Notes: a model not told the origin generated them from the letters alone. A DNA stretch of 64,000 bases from G965202915 sp965205955 (GCA_965205955.1 OZ242192.1:1550001-1614000); one strand, 5' to 3'. Shown: positions 8,177 through 16,588, numbered from the stretch's first letter. Made by a program: numbers and translations.

Positions 8177-8200
8177 ATTATAGGCTCGGCAAGTTGTCAA
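8177..8200 (-). promoter_or_regulatory. Putative tracrRNA/cas9 promoter
   Basis: Reading the minus strand, TATAAT lies at 8182-8177 and TTGACA at 8200-8195. Each is a perfect consensus hexamer, but they are only 12 bp apart rather than about 17, so they may not act together. The position of TATAAT, 6-7 bp before the anti-repeat, makes it the best -10 candidate. Confidence 0.45.
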
Positions 8201-8283
8201 GCCTCTCAAACATTCAGCAATTCCCCCGCATCCGGGTGCAGTCATTTGACATGCAGGCACAGGCTGGCTAGACTTTTCGTTAT

Positions 8284-8468
8284 TGGGTGCTCGGACGCTT
8301 TTCGGCGAAAGAGTTAAACGGGAAGCAGGTGCGTCATCGACAAAGCCTGCGCTGCCCCCGCAACGGTAGATGAGTCAAGTTCAATTATTTGCGCCACTGT
8401 GCATGGCATGGGAAGGCGATTGAACGGATGCGCAGCATCACTCATAAGCCCGGAGACCGGCCCGATAA
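8284..8468 (+). promoter_or_regulatory. Cobalamin (B12) riboswitch
   Basis: The sequence carries the conserved parts of the adenosylcobalamin riboswitch: GGGAAGCAGGTGCG, then GCTGCCCCCGCAACGGT, and near the 3' end the B12 box AAGCCCGGAGACCGGCC (8446-8462). It ends about 20 bp before the Shine-Dalgarno of the TonB receptor gene. It would repress the receptor and probably the two following genes when cobalamin is plentiful. The outer P1 stem boundary is approximate. Confidence 0.93.
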
Positions 8469-8503
8469 TCATTTATTGAATGATTACGGAGGGTATTCAT
8501 CTT

Positions 8504-10405
8504 ATGAGCTATTGTTCATACGGTTTTATCTTGAAAATAAGCGCCGCCGCCTGTTTGTTTCCGGCTTTTACGGCCCTCGCGGAGCAAAGAGAGGCAACGG
8601 AGGTTATGGTTGTTACCGCTTCTCAGCGGGCATTGCCGAGATCATCAATCGGTTCTGCGATCACTGTGATTACCGCCGACGATATTCAAAGGCGCGGGGG
8701 TATTTATGCCGCGGATATGCTCCGGCAGGTCCCCGGGTTTGCGCTCAGCCGCAGCGGCACTTTTGGCACGGTGACCAATGCGCGTGTGCGCGGTGCGGAA
8801 GGCAATCATACCCAGGTATTGATCGATGGTATCGAGGCCAATGATCCTTCCACCGATTCGGCGTTTAATTTTGGTTCTCTAACTCTGGATAATGTGGAGC
8901 GCATAGAAATTATTCGCGGCCCGCAAAGCGCATTGTCCGGCAGTGATGCGATAGGGGCAGTGGTGCATATTATTACCCGCAGGGGGCAGGGCGCGTTTTC
9001 TTTACGGGGAAATATCGAGGGTGGGGCATTCGATACGGTGAAAACGTCGATAGGCAGTGCCGCCGGCAATGAATATATCAATTATAATATAAATGCCGAG
9101 GTATTGAGCACCAATGGCATCAATGTCGCCAGGACCGGCACGGAGGATGACGGTCATCACAATCGTACCTATGATCTCAAGCTGGGGATTGACCCGTCCG
9201 ATATTCTGAATCTGGATTTTATTGTCCGGCATGTCAATACGGATACGGATACGGATCCGCAGCCGTTTCCATCTCCTGTTATTACCGATGCCCCGGGCAA
9301 TAAAACGGCTATAGAGCGGACTTATTTGAAAGGCGGGCTGGGTCTTTCATTATTGGACGGACGCTGGCAACATGGGTTGAGCGTCGCCTCGACCGGCACA
9401 CGCAATCAATTCGAGTCCAGCAACTTCGGGCGCTCATTCAACAACGGCAGACGGGTGAAGTATGCCTATAAAAGCAATTTCAATTTCGATACGCCCGGTA
9501 TTCACACTTCCCGTCATGCCTCGTTTCTATTCGAATATCAGGATGAGACTGCCCGGGGCAGCTTTGTTGGCGGTCGATCCAGGGTAGGGTTTATCTCCAG
9601 GAGTTATGCCGGCGAATATCATACCGGGTTGTATGATCTTCTGTTTGTCACTGCGGGCATACGCTTCGATGATAATGAGTTCTTCGATAACGCCGCAACC
9701 TATCGCGTTGCCAGCGCATATAAGTTTCGCGCAAGCGATATGCGTCTGCATGCCAGCTACGGCAAGGGGATTAAAAACCCGACTATTAGCGAATTATTCG
9801 GCAATTTTCCAACCTTCAGCGGGAACCCGGATTTACAGCCGGAAAGTTCGATAGGATGGGACGCGGGCATTGAAATGGTATGGATGGATGGCCGCCTGCT
9901 GGTCGATGCTACGTATTTCAATAATGCGATCACCGATCAAATCACCGGGTTTGTTTTCTCAGGCGGCAATACGGTTGCCAATAATTCTTCGACAAACCAT
10001 ATTTACGGGCTTGAAACAACTTTGGATTACGTCTGGAACCCAAAGCTGACACTCTCCGGCGTTTATACGTATACGGGTGCCAATGATCAGGAATTAATTC
10101 GCCGCGCCCGGCATATCGCTTCATTCAATCTGAATTATTCGTTTCTCGATAACAGGGCGAATATCAATCTGGGAGTCCAGTACAACGGCGAGCAGGAGGA
10201 TTATATATTTGGCAACCGGCGAACCCGAACCACGCTGGATGCTTTTACATTGGTGAATGTAAATGCAAGCTATCGGATTAACAATGCAGTGAGCGTGTAT
10301 GCCAGGGTGGAAAATATATTCGATGATGACTATGAAGAAGTATACAGTTATCGCGCCCCGGGGATTGGCGGCTTTGCCGGTATAAAGCTGAATTTAAATC
10401 CATGA
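8504..10405 (+). CDS. btuB: TonB-dependent cobalamin receptor, BtuB-like
   Basis: Outer-membrane active transporter of 633 residues. It has an N-terminal signal peptide ending around TALA, a TonB-box-like EVMVVTA, a plug domain (RVRGAEGNHTQVLIDGIEAN and IRGPQSALSGSDAIGAVVHI) and a 22-strand-type barrel ending VENIFDDDYEEVYSYRAPG...GIKLNLNP. I chose ATG 8504 because GGAGGG lies 10 bp upstream; an in-frame ATG at 8480 lacks such a site. The cobalamin riboswitch upstream and the adenosyltransferase two genes downstream make vitamin B12 the likely substrate. No BtuF/BtuC/BtuD genes are nearby. Confidence 0.92.
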   Translation: MSYCSYGFILKISAAACLFPAFTALAEQREATEVMVVTASQRALPRSSIGSAITVITADDIQRRGGIYAADMLRQVPGFALSRSGTFGTVTNARVRGAEGNHTQVLIDGIEANDPSTDSAFNFGSLTLDNVERIEIIRGPQSALSGSDAIGAVVHIITRRGQGAFSLRGNIEGGAFDTVKTSIGSAAGNEYINYNINAEVLSTNGINVARTGTEDDGHHNRTYDLKLGIDPSDILNLDFIVRHVNTDTDTDPQPFPSPVITDAPGNKTAIERTYLKGGLGLSLLDGRWQHGLSVASTGTRNQFESSNFGRSFNNGRRVKYAYKSNFNFDTPGIHTSRHASFLFEYQDETARGSFVGGRSRVGFISRSYAGEYHTGLYDLLFVTAGIRFDDNEFFDNAATYRVASAYKFRASDMRLHASYGKGIKNPTISELFGNFPTFSGNPDLQPESSIGWDAGIEMVWMDGRLLVDATYFNNAITDQITGFVFSGGNTVANNSSTNHIYGLETTLDYVWNPKLTLSGVYTYTGANDQELIRRARHIASFNLNYSFLDNRANINLGVQYNGEQEDYIFGNRRTRTTLDAFTLVNVNASYRINNAVSVYARVENIFDDDYEEVYSYRAPGIGGFAGIKLNLNP

Positions 10406-10457
10406 TACTCTATCATGCAGTATACAATCGGATTACCTTGAACAGGATTACTCAATA

Positions 10458-11000
10458 GTGAAAGCAAATCTATCTTTGGACGGCCGGTCTCTGACGTGTT
10501 TTTTCCTCATCATCCTGGCCATTGCGACAAGAGTAGTGCCTCATCCCGCCGGCGTGACGTCCGTCGGCGCTATCGGACTCTTTTCGGGTGCGTATCTGGG
10601 CTATAGGCGGGCCTGGCTGGTGCCCGTGGCCGCATTATTGCTCAGTGATATCTTCATTGGCTTTTACGAACCATTGATCATGCTGGCCGTTTACGGCGGT
10701 TTTGCATTGAGCGCGATCATTGGCCGCATATTTCTTTTTCAAAAACGTTCGGTGCTGCGGGCAGGCGGGGCTACTCTTGCCGGGGCTGTGGTATTTTTTA
10801 TATTGTCCAATCTGGGAGTGTGGGGAACCGGATTGCATTATCCGTTGACGATTGCCGGCATGGTCGAATGCTATTTGCGGGCGGTCCCTTTTTTCTGGCG
10901 CACATTATTGGGTGATATGTTTTATGTCGCCGTATTATTTGGATCCTGTGAATTTATTCAAGCCCGGCTTGACCATTGGCGGGCGACGCAATCTGCTTGA
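10458..11000 (+). CDS. DUF6580-like membrane protein, candidate inner-membrane B12 transporter
   Basis: The frame begins with GTG and encodes 180 residues with about five membrane helices. The N-terminal region reads RVVPHPAGVTSVGAIGLFSGAYLG, followed by VPVAALLLSDIFIGFYEPLIMLAVYGGF. This is the pattern of DUF6580-type proteins, which resemble substrate-binding (S) subunits of ECF transporters and tend to occur beside cobalamin riboswitches. Here it lies between a BtuB-like receptor and a cobalamin adenosyltransferase, apparently in the same transcript. I infer that it carries cobalamin or a precursor across the inner membrane in place of BtuCDF. The family is recognised from memory; transport is not shown. 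Confidence 0.72.
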   Translation: MKANLSLDGRSLTCFFLIILAIATRVVPHPAGVTSVGAIGLFSGAYLGYRRAWLVPVAALLLSDIFIGFYEPLIMLAVYGGFALSAIIGRIFLFQKRSVLRAGGATLAGAVVFFILSNLGVWGTGLHYPLTIAGMVECYLRAVPFFWRTLLGDMFYVAVLFGSCEFIQARLDHWRATQSA

Positions 11001-11051
11001 ATCCTGTGATCGGCAAGTAACGGTGTTGTCGAGTTCTTCTCCGGCCGCAAC

Positions 11052-11606
11052 ATGGGCAATCGTTTAACAAAAATTTATTCCCGCACCGGCGATGATGGTT
11101 CCACCGGATTGGCCGATGGCACCCGCATCGATAAGTCCGGAAACCGTATCGATGCAATGGGACATATCGACGAATTGAACAGCCTGATAGGGGTGCTGAT
11201 TGCCACGGCGGTTGATGATGATATTTCCGATCATTTACAGAATATACAGCAGCGATTGTTCGATATAGGCGGTGAGTTGGCAATTCCGGGCAACCGGGTT
11301 ATCGATTCCGACTGCGTTCGACGCCTTGAAGATGTACTGGATTTCTATAATCAGGATTTGCCGGCCTTGAAGGAATTTATCTTGCCGGGCGGTTCCCTGC
11401 CAGGCGGGATCTGTCATCTGGCCAGAAGTGTATGCCGCCGGGCCGAGCGCAGTCTGGTCAAACTCGGCCGGGACGATGAACAAAACCCGGATACCCTGTG
11501 CTATGTCAACCGGCTATCCGATTTGCTGTTTGTATTTGCCCGGATCATTACATTGCGGGCCGGCGGCGAAGAGATTTTCTGGAACAGAATGAAATCATCG
11601 GTGTAA
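11052..11606 (+). CDS. Cob(I)alamin adenosyltransferase, PduO type
   Basis: Transfers the adenosyl group of ATP to cob(I)alamin, making adenosylcobalamin. The 184-residue protein has the PduO/MMAB signatures: TKIYSRTGDDGSTGL at the N-terminus, MGHIDELNSLIG (about 36-47) and ARSVCRRAERSLV (about 121-133). It is the usual length and a helical-bundle cytoplasmic enzyme. It follows the riboswitch-led receptor and membrane-protein genes with a 51-bp gap, which is consistent with an uptake-and-activation operon. Whether it is used for cobinamide salvage as well cannot be told. Confidence 0.95.
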   Translation: MGNRLTKIYSRTGDDGSTGLADGTRIDKSGNRIDAMGHIDELNSLIGVLIATAVDDDISDHLQNIQQRLFDIGGELAIPGNRVIDSDCVRRLEDVLDFYNQDLPALKEFILPGGSLPGGICHLARSVCRRAERSLVKLGRDDEQNPDTLCYVNRLSDLLFVFARIITLRAGGEEIFWNRMKSSV

Positions 11607-11690
11607 GGGTGTATTTTCGGGCTGTATTTGATTTTTTACTTCAGTCAAAGATTTGACAAACTGCAAAAACCCTTTTTGTAACGGACATAC

Positions 11691-11776
11691 AGCCCCCCTG
11701 AAAAGGGGGGTTTGGGGGGTTAAAACCATTGAGACCGGACTCCAAACCCCCCCCAGCCCCCCTTGTCAGGGGGGTG
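11691..11776. repeat. G/C-tract palindromic intergenic element
   Basis: Two short hairpins, CCCCCC-tgaaaa-GGGGGG-like (11693-11710) and CCCCCC-ttgtca-GGGGGG (11757-11774), flank a larger inverted pair built on GGGTTTGGGGGG and AAACCCCCCCC. Such elements are commonly dispersed between genes in some bacterial genomes. Only one copy is in this window. It sits between convergent genes and could act as a bidirectional terminator. Confidence 0.6.
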
Positions 11777-11830
11777 ATGAGATTTCTTAATACCAAGGCA
11801 TGCCAAGTCTTTCCCTTCCTTCCCGAACAC

Positions 11831-12250
11831 TTATAATTTCCCAACACTTACCATTGTATCAATCCTGGGCAATTCACCACCCAACAACCTCTTTGCCTCA
11901 CTGTAATTTGTATCGCTGGGTATTAGCAAAACTCTAAGAGTCCTCGGATCAATGACACCCCAATTACTCGCGTCGTTACAACCACTACCCCCACAATATG
12001 CTTGAAAAGCAATTCTATACGTATTGTTTTCCATTTTATAGCAAGTGCCGCCAATATGATCAATATTATCAAATATCAAAATAGTTGATCTGGTATTACG
12101 AGTAACTTTAAATTCAACACCAACGAAATGTTTATCATCTGGTACACCAATATAAACCTCTGAGCCGGAACACGTGAAAACTTGTTCAGCATTTAACGGC
12201 TGAACACATACAATAATCAGTATTAGCAGCAAAAATAATTGTTTACTCAT
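11831..12250 (-). CDS. Secreted hypothetical protein (139 aa)
   Basis: I start at the ATG of MSKQLFLLLILIIVCV because GGAGG lies 5 bp upstream; an in-frame TTG four codons earlier overlaps that site. The first 21 residues form a clear signal peptide ending around LNA. The mature part of about 118 residues has five cysteines, suggesting disulphides in the periplasm. I recognise no family. It lies 60 bp downstream of a retropepsin-like protease on the same strand. Confidence 0.6.
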   Translation of the reverse strand: MSKQLFLLLILIIVCVQPLNAEQVFTCSGSEVYIGVPDDKHFVGVEFKVTRNTRSTILIFDNIDHIGGTCYKMENNTYRIAFQAYCGGSGCNDASNWGVIDPRTLRVLLIPSDTNYSEAKRLLGGELPRIDTMVSVGKL

Positions 12251-12310
12251 CAGAACCTCCAAAAAATAAACTACAGTAAAAGAACTGTAGCGGACCCGGG
12301 CGGAACACTA

Positions 12311-12961
12311 TCAATATTTTTTCTCCAATTGCAGCAGCTTGCCTTCATGGCTCATATTCAGTTTTCCAAGGAATGACATTCCCAGTAAAGTGATTTCCGG
12401 GAAATCGCCTTCAATCACGGAGCCCTGGATATTATTCAATTCAATATCGCCCACCCGCACTCGTTTCAGATTCAAAAAATAAGTCTTGACGACGCCGGAA
12501 GCCGTGGAGGCACGACCCTCTTTGCCTTCCAGTTTGTAATCCAGCCCCAGGCGTTTTGCTACATTGCTATTCATCGCTATCAATGAAGCGCCGGTATCGA
12601 CGACAAAATCGGTGCTGAATCCGTTAATACTGCCGTTAACGTAGTAATGGCCGAGGGGATCGGAGGAGATGAACACCATTTTTCCGGCGGCTGCTTCGGA
12701 AAATGAGCTGCTGATTTTAGAACCGAGTTTGTACGGCCGCTGTTCGCCGTCAATCTCTATGATGGCTTCTTTACTATCCGCCGATATCAGGGTGGCCCCC
12801 TCGCTGCTGGTTTCACCCTTGCTCAGCACCTGGCGTTTGCCGTCTATCTTGACTACCGCCTTGTCCTTGAACAGCCCGAGAATTTCAATAGTTTCTACCG
12901 CTATTGCCGGTTTGAAACCGATAATCGAGAAAATGACAGCCGACAATAATATTTTTTTCAT
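12311..12961 (-). CDS. Periplasmic retropepsin-like aspartic protease (TIGR02281 type)
   Basis: The start is the ATG before KKILLSAVIF; an in-frame TTG lies 12 bp upstream. A signal peptide (about 1-21, ending AIAVE) precedes a small N-terminal domain and a single retropepsin fold. The active-site motif VDTGASLIAMN is near residue 125 and the second family motif LLGMSFLGKL near 200. Single-domain clan AA proteases act as dimers. The length, 216 residues, is normal for the family. Substrate unknown. Confidence 0.85.
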   Translation of the reverse strand: MKKILLSAVIFSIIGFKPAIAVETIEILGLFKDKAVVKIDGKRQVLSKGETSSEGATLISADSKEAIIEIDGEQRPYKLGSKISSSFSEAAAGKMVFISSDPLGHYYVNGSINGFSTDFVVDTGASLIAMNSNVAKRLGLDYKLEGKEGRASTASGVVKTYFLNLKRVRVGDIELNNIQGSVIEGDFPEITLLGMSFLGKLNMSHEGKLLQLEKKY

Positions 12962-13072
12962 GGTTATTACCAATTATGCGGTATTATTTGTCGAATTGTA
13001 AAAAAAACAGAACCATCAATGTCGCAACACGTGGTGCAGAGGCGATTTTTCCAATAAGCGAAGTAACGAACC

Positions 13073-14182
13073 ATGATTATAATACTGAAACCCAATACCA
13101 ACATCGGATCTGCGGAATTTAAAAAACTTTCCGCCCATCTCGACAGCCTGCAAAATATCAACGTGCGCATGCATGAGGTGGAGGGCATGGAGCAGAGACT
13201 GACCGAGCTTTACCTTCTGGGCGACACGCATATGCTCGATAAGGCGGATATTGAAAATTTTGAGGTCGTGGAGCGGGTCGTGCGCATCTCCAGAGAGTAT
13301 CGTGTTTTGGGGCGGCATATGAGCGACAGCCGTCCGAACTTTTTCGAATATAACGGCGTGAAATTCGGTCAGGATGAATTTCATATCTTTGCCGGACTGT
13401 GCGCCGTCGATACTCCCGAACACGTCGAAGGCATGATGAAAGAGCTGAGTACTCTTGGCCTGGTTTGTACCCGCATGGGGGCGTATAAACCCAGGACAAA
13501 TCCCTACTCTTTTCAAGGCCACGGCAAAAAATGCCTGCCGTATGTTTTTGAACTGGCGGGCAAATACGGGATTAAGGTAATTGCAATAGAAATTACCCAT
13601 GATGATCAAATCGATGAAATTCGGGATGCGTTGAAAGATTCGGGGCAACCTACCGGGGTAATGTTGCAAATCGGCACCCGCAACACCCAAAATTTTGAGT
13701 TATTGAAAAGTGCCGGCAGACAGCGTGAATTTCCACTGCTTATAAAGCGCGGTTTTGGCATTACCCTGGAAGAATCGCTCAATGCCGCCGAGTATCTGGC
13801 CAGTGAAGGCAATCGAAATGTTGTGTTTTGCCTGCGTGGTATGAAAACCAATATGGGAGACCCGCATCGTAATCTCGTCGATTTTGCCCATGTGCCGGTG
13901 ATTAAACGGATGACTCACATGCCGGTTTGTATAGACCCCTCGCATTCGGTCGGAACCCGCGAGGCAGCTCCGGATGGCATTCTGGACGTGGTGCATGCGG
14001 CCGCACAGGGGGTAATCGTCGGCGCGAATATGATGCTGGTCGATTTTCATCCCAAACCCGAAGCCGCCCTGGTTGACGGGCCACAGGCATTGCTGCTTGC
14101 CGAATTGGAACCCTTTGTCAGGGATATGGAGATCGCCAGGGAGGCCTATCTGCAACGGTGCAGACTGTATAAAAGGAAGTAA
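13073..14182 (+). CDS. 3-deoxy-7-phosphoheptulonate (DAHP) synthase, type I-beta
   Basis: First enzyme of the shikimate pathway, condensing phosphoenolpyruvate with erythrose 4-phosphate. The 369-residue protein has an N-terminal ferredoxin-like regulatory domain (about 1-85) followed by the TIM barrel. Signature stretches are GAYKPRTNPYSFQG (about 148-161), QIGTRNTQNFELL, PLLIKRGFGITLEE and IDPSHSVGTRE. This is the Thermotoga/Bacillus-like AroF class, related to KDO8P synthase, rather than the E. coli AroFGH class. The N-terminal domain suggests tyrosine- or phenylalanine-type feedback control. It stands alone. Confidence 0.95.
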   Translation: MIIILKPNTNIGSAEFKKLSAHLDSLQNINVRMHEVEGMEQRLTELYLLGDTHMLDKADIENFEVVERVVRISREYRVLGRHMSDSRPNFFEYNGVKFGQDEFHIFAGLCAVDTPEHVEGMMKELSTLGLVCTRMGAYKPRTNPYSFQGHGKKCLPYVFELAGKYGIKVIAIEITHDDQIDEIRDALKDSGQPTGVMLQIGTRNTQNFELLKSAGRQREFPLLIKRGFGITLEESLNAAEYLASEGNRNVVFCLRGMKTNMGDPHRNLVDFAHVPVIKRMTHMPVCIDPSHSVGTREAAPDGILDVVHAAAQGVIVGANMMLVDFHPKPEAALVDGPQALLLAELEPFVRDMEIAREAYLQRCRLYKRK

Positions 14183-14276
14183 TGCTGTAAACAAGCCTGT
14201 AGACTGACTCGGATAAGCGATTTATTCAAGAGAAACGCGCATATAGCGCATCTTGCCACCGTGCAAGAAAATTGTT

Positions 14277-14582
14277 TCATCTATCGGGGGGTTGCCGCCA
14301 CAGCCTTTTTCCCTCGGCATTCAGGTCGAGTTGGCACTGTATTAGTCGGATTACATTGCAAGGATCGACGTTCATGCCGTTGCAATAAAGAACCAGCTCT
14401 ACCGGATCTAATCTCCGCTCTCCCTTCTCGACCTTACAGATAAGGGAATGCACCACCCCGATATTATTGGCGAGCTTGCGCTGCGTTAAACCAGCCTGTT
14501 TTCGCTGTTGTAACAGCCAGTCAACCAAGGTTTGCCATTCCTGCGAATAGACGGATCTTCTAAATTTTCCCATTGCTCCCAT
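14277..14582 (-). CDS. Xre-family helix-turn-helix regulator
   Basis: A 101-residue protein with an HTH of the Cro/CI type at about residues 32-85 (AGLTQRKLANNIGVVHSLICKVEKGERRLDP). No further domain is present. It is transcribed away from the outer-membrane barrel gene and shares a 90-bp divergent promoter region with it, so it may control itself and that gene. No toxin gene accompanies it, so an orphan antitoxin is a weaker possibility. Confidence 0.8.
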   Translation of the reverse strand: MGAMGKFRRSVYSQEWQTLVDWLLQQRKQAGLTQRKLANNIGVVHSLICKVEKGERRLDPVELVLYCNGMNVDPCNVIRLIQCQLDLNAEGKRLWRQPPDR

Positions 14583-14673
14583 TTTAGGGACGGTATATTA
14601 TGTTTCTGTTTTAGGTACAAACTCTGTATCTGAAACGTACTTTTTATTAACAAAATATAAGGAGGAGGGGATA

Positions 14674-15294
14674 ATGAATAAAATTTTTTCCAATTTAATT
14701 ATTGCAATCGGTCTCATCGGAGTATCAATCGGTGCCTCGGCGGAGGTGAGTTATTACGTTGGGGGTAATGTTGCTTTTCTAGACCGCGAGGAAGACGATG
14801 CTGTGGTAGGTAACATATTGGGTTCGGCTGAAGATGCGGATTTACAAGCCTTCTATGCCCGGCTGGGCGCACAGTTGCACGAAAACCTTTCCGTAGAATT
14901 GCGGGTTGGGCATGGTCTGAGTGATGATACCGTTGATGTTACCTTGACCAACCCAACGACTGGCGCAAGTGTAACTGGCGAGGCTGATCTTGAGTTGCAG
15001 GAGTTTTATGGAGCATATGTGCGCGCCGGCCTACCACTTTTCGATAGGTTTTATCCCTATCTGATTGTCGGATATACCCGCATTGAAGGTGAAACCGAGG
15101 TCGAGATCGGAGATGTAAGATTTAAGGACAGCGACTCAGAGTCGGATTTTTCTTATGGTATAGGCGCTGACTTAAAAATTTACCAAACATCAAGCGGCAA
15201 CCCTGTCCATCTCAACTTCGAATATGCAGAGTATTTTGATAAAGATTCTGTCGAGGTAAGCGGGTTTGCCGTCGGCCTGGCGTATTCATTCTGA
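14674..15294 (+). CDS. Outer-membrane beta-barrel protein
   Basis: The 206-residue precursor has a signal peptide (about 1-23, cleaved after GASA) and alternating-residue strands typical of an eight-stranded OmpA/OmpW-like porin fold. It ends FAVGLAYSF, a C-terminal aromatic signal for BAM-mediated insertion. AAGGAGGAGGGG precedes the ATG. The gene is closed by a strong terminator. Acidic extracellular loops (REEDDA, DSDSESD) are notable. Ligand unknown. Confidence 0.85.
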   Translation: MNKIFSNLIIAIGLIGVSIGASAEVSYYVGGNVAFLDREEDDAVVGNILGSAEDADLQAFYARLGAQLHENLSVELRVGHGLSDDTVDVTLTNPTTGASVTGEADLELQEFYGAYVRAGLPLFDRFYPYLIVGYTRIEGETEVEIGDVRFKDSDSESDFSYGIGADLKIYQTSSGNPVHLNFEYAEYFDKDSVEVSGFAVGLAYSF

Positions 15295-15317
15295 TTGTAC
15301 TATGACCTGAACGGTCT

Positions 15318-15367
15318 TATTCGGCGGGATTTCCTGAACCTACAGGAAGTCTTGCCGAATATTTTTT
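15318..15367 (+). terminator. Rho-independent terminator of the barrel gene
   Basis: A long hairpin pairs ATTCGGC with GCCGAAT and, inside it, TTTCCTG with CAGGAAG, around a short loop. It is followed directly by ATTTTTTG. It lies 24 bp after the stop codon of the outer-membrane protein gene and could also serve the convergent dksA-like gene. Confidence 0.9.
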
Positions 15368-15418
15368 GTTTACCCCAGGCAGCCCGGCCAAATAACCGCT
15401 TTACCGGACAAGCGGCAA

Positions 15419-16588
15419 TCATGCATCCCAATCATCCCTTTCGGAAAACAGTTTTTTTGTTATTTCCCTGCGCTGCTGCGCCTCCAGAGACAGTGTTGCC
15501 ACCGGGCGCGCCTCCAGACGGCGGATGCCGATTTCTTCGCCGGTTTCTTCGCAATAGCCATAGCTGCCGTCTTGAATGCGCAATAATGCGGCCTCGATTT
15601 TCTTTAATAATTTCCGCTCCCGGTCACGAGTACGCAATTCGAGCCCGAATTCTGTTTCCTTGGTGGCGCGATCAGAGGGATCGGCAAAATTAGGGGCATC
15701 TTCCTTCATGTGACTGACAGTCTGCTCTATCTCTTCTACGAGTTCGCGTTTCCGGTCCAAGAGGATTTGTTTGAAATGCTCCAGTTGCTTGGGGCTCATG
15801 TACTCCTCATTCTTTTTTTCCTGATACGGCATGCGTTTCTTTTTAACGGGTGCCACGCGCGCCCTGGCAACGGATGTTTTATCTGTCTTTGTTATTTTTC
15901 TTAGCGTCTTTGCCGCCTTTTTCTTCGTGAGTGCTTTTTTGGCTGCCTTTTTCTTCGCGAGTGCTTTTTTGGCTGCCTTTTTCTTCGCGAGTGCTTTTTT
16001 GGCCGCCTTTTTCTTCGCGAGTGCTTTTTTGGCTGCCTTTTTCTTCGCGAGTGCTTTTTTAGCTGCTTTTTTCTTCGCGAGTGCTTTTTTCTTCGCGAGT
16101 GCTTTTTTGGCCGCCTTTTTCTTGACGGATGCTTTTTTAGCCGTCTTTTTCTTGACGGATGCTTTTTTGGCCGTCTTTTTCTTGACGGGTGCTTTTTTGG
16201 CCGCCTTTTTCTTGACGGGTGCTTTTTTGGCCGCCTTTTTCTTGACGGATGCTTTTTTGGCCGCCTTTTTCTTGACGGATGCTTTTTTGGCTGTCTTTTT
16301 CTTGACGGGTGCTTTTTTGGCTGTCTTTTTCTTGACGGGTGCTTTTTTGGCTGTCTTTTTCTTGACGGATGCTTTTTTGGCTGTCTTTTTCTTGACGGAT
16401 GCTTTTTTGGCCGCCTTTTTCTTCGCAGATACCTTTTTGGCCACTTTCTTTTTCGATACCTTCTTTTTGGCCGCGGTCTTCCCGGCTGCTTTCTTCTTCG
16501 CAACCCGGCTCCCCGTGGTTTTACTGCTGGAAACTATTTTCTTCTTTTTGACGATCTTTTTAGCAACCTTCTTTTTTTTTGCTGGCAT
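15419..16588 (-). CDS. DksA-like protein with a long lysine/alanine-rich histone H1-like N-terminal tail
   Basis: The 389-residue protein has two parts. Residues 1-250 are a highly basic repeat tail made of about 16 decapeptides of the type KKASVKKKTA and KKALAKKKAA, like AlgP or eukaryotic histone H1 tails. Residues 255-389 are a full DksA domain: coiled coil (QLEHFKQILLDRKRELVEEI), the acidic loop region DPSDRATKE at the coil tip, and the globular part GYCEETGEEIGIRRLEARP. DksA proteins bind the RNA polymerase secondary channel and work with ppGpp. The usual four zinc cysteines are reduced to one (C, T, S, A), so this is a zinc-free variant. The tail probably adds DNA or RNA binding. Tail length may vary through the underlying 30-bp repeats. 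Confidence 0.9.
   Translation of the reverse strand: MPAKKKKVAKKIVKKKKIVSSSKTTGSRVAKKKAAGKTAAKKKVSKKKVAKKVSAKKKAAKKASVKKKTAKKASVKKKTAKKAPVKKKTAKKAPVKKKTAKKASVKKKAAKKASVKKKAAKKAPVKKKAAKKAPVKKKTAKKASVKKKTAKKASVKKKAAKKALAKKKALAKKKAAKKALAKKKAAKKALAKKKAAKKALAKKKAAKKALAKKKAAKKALTKKKAAKTLRKITKTDKTSVARARVAPVKKKRMPYQEKKNEEYMSPKQLEHFKQILLDRKRELVEEIEQTVSHMKEDAPNFADPSDRATKETEFGLELRTRDRERKLLKKIEAALLRIQDGSYGYCEETGEEIGIRRLEARPVATLSLEAQQRREITKKLFSERDDWDA
15905..16430 (-). repeat. 30-bp tandem repeats coding for the basic tail
   Basis: About 16-17 near-identical 30-bp units lie inside the dksA-like gene, in two blocks. One block encodes KKALAKKKAA-type decapeptides (15905-16110) and one encodes KKA(S/P)VKKK(T/A)A types (16110-16430). 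All changes keep the frame. A shorter 18-bp unit interrupts the first block around 16080-16097. Such arrays expand and contract by slippage or recombination. Confidence 0.9.

Noticed and set aside
8177..8200. TTGACA and TATAAT as a perfect sigma-70 promoter
   Set aside because: The spacing is only 12 bp, so I kept TATAAT as a likely -10 but do not claim the pair.
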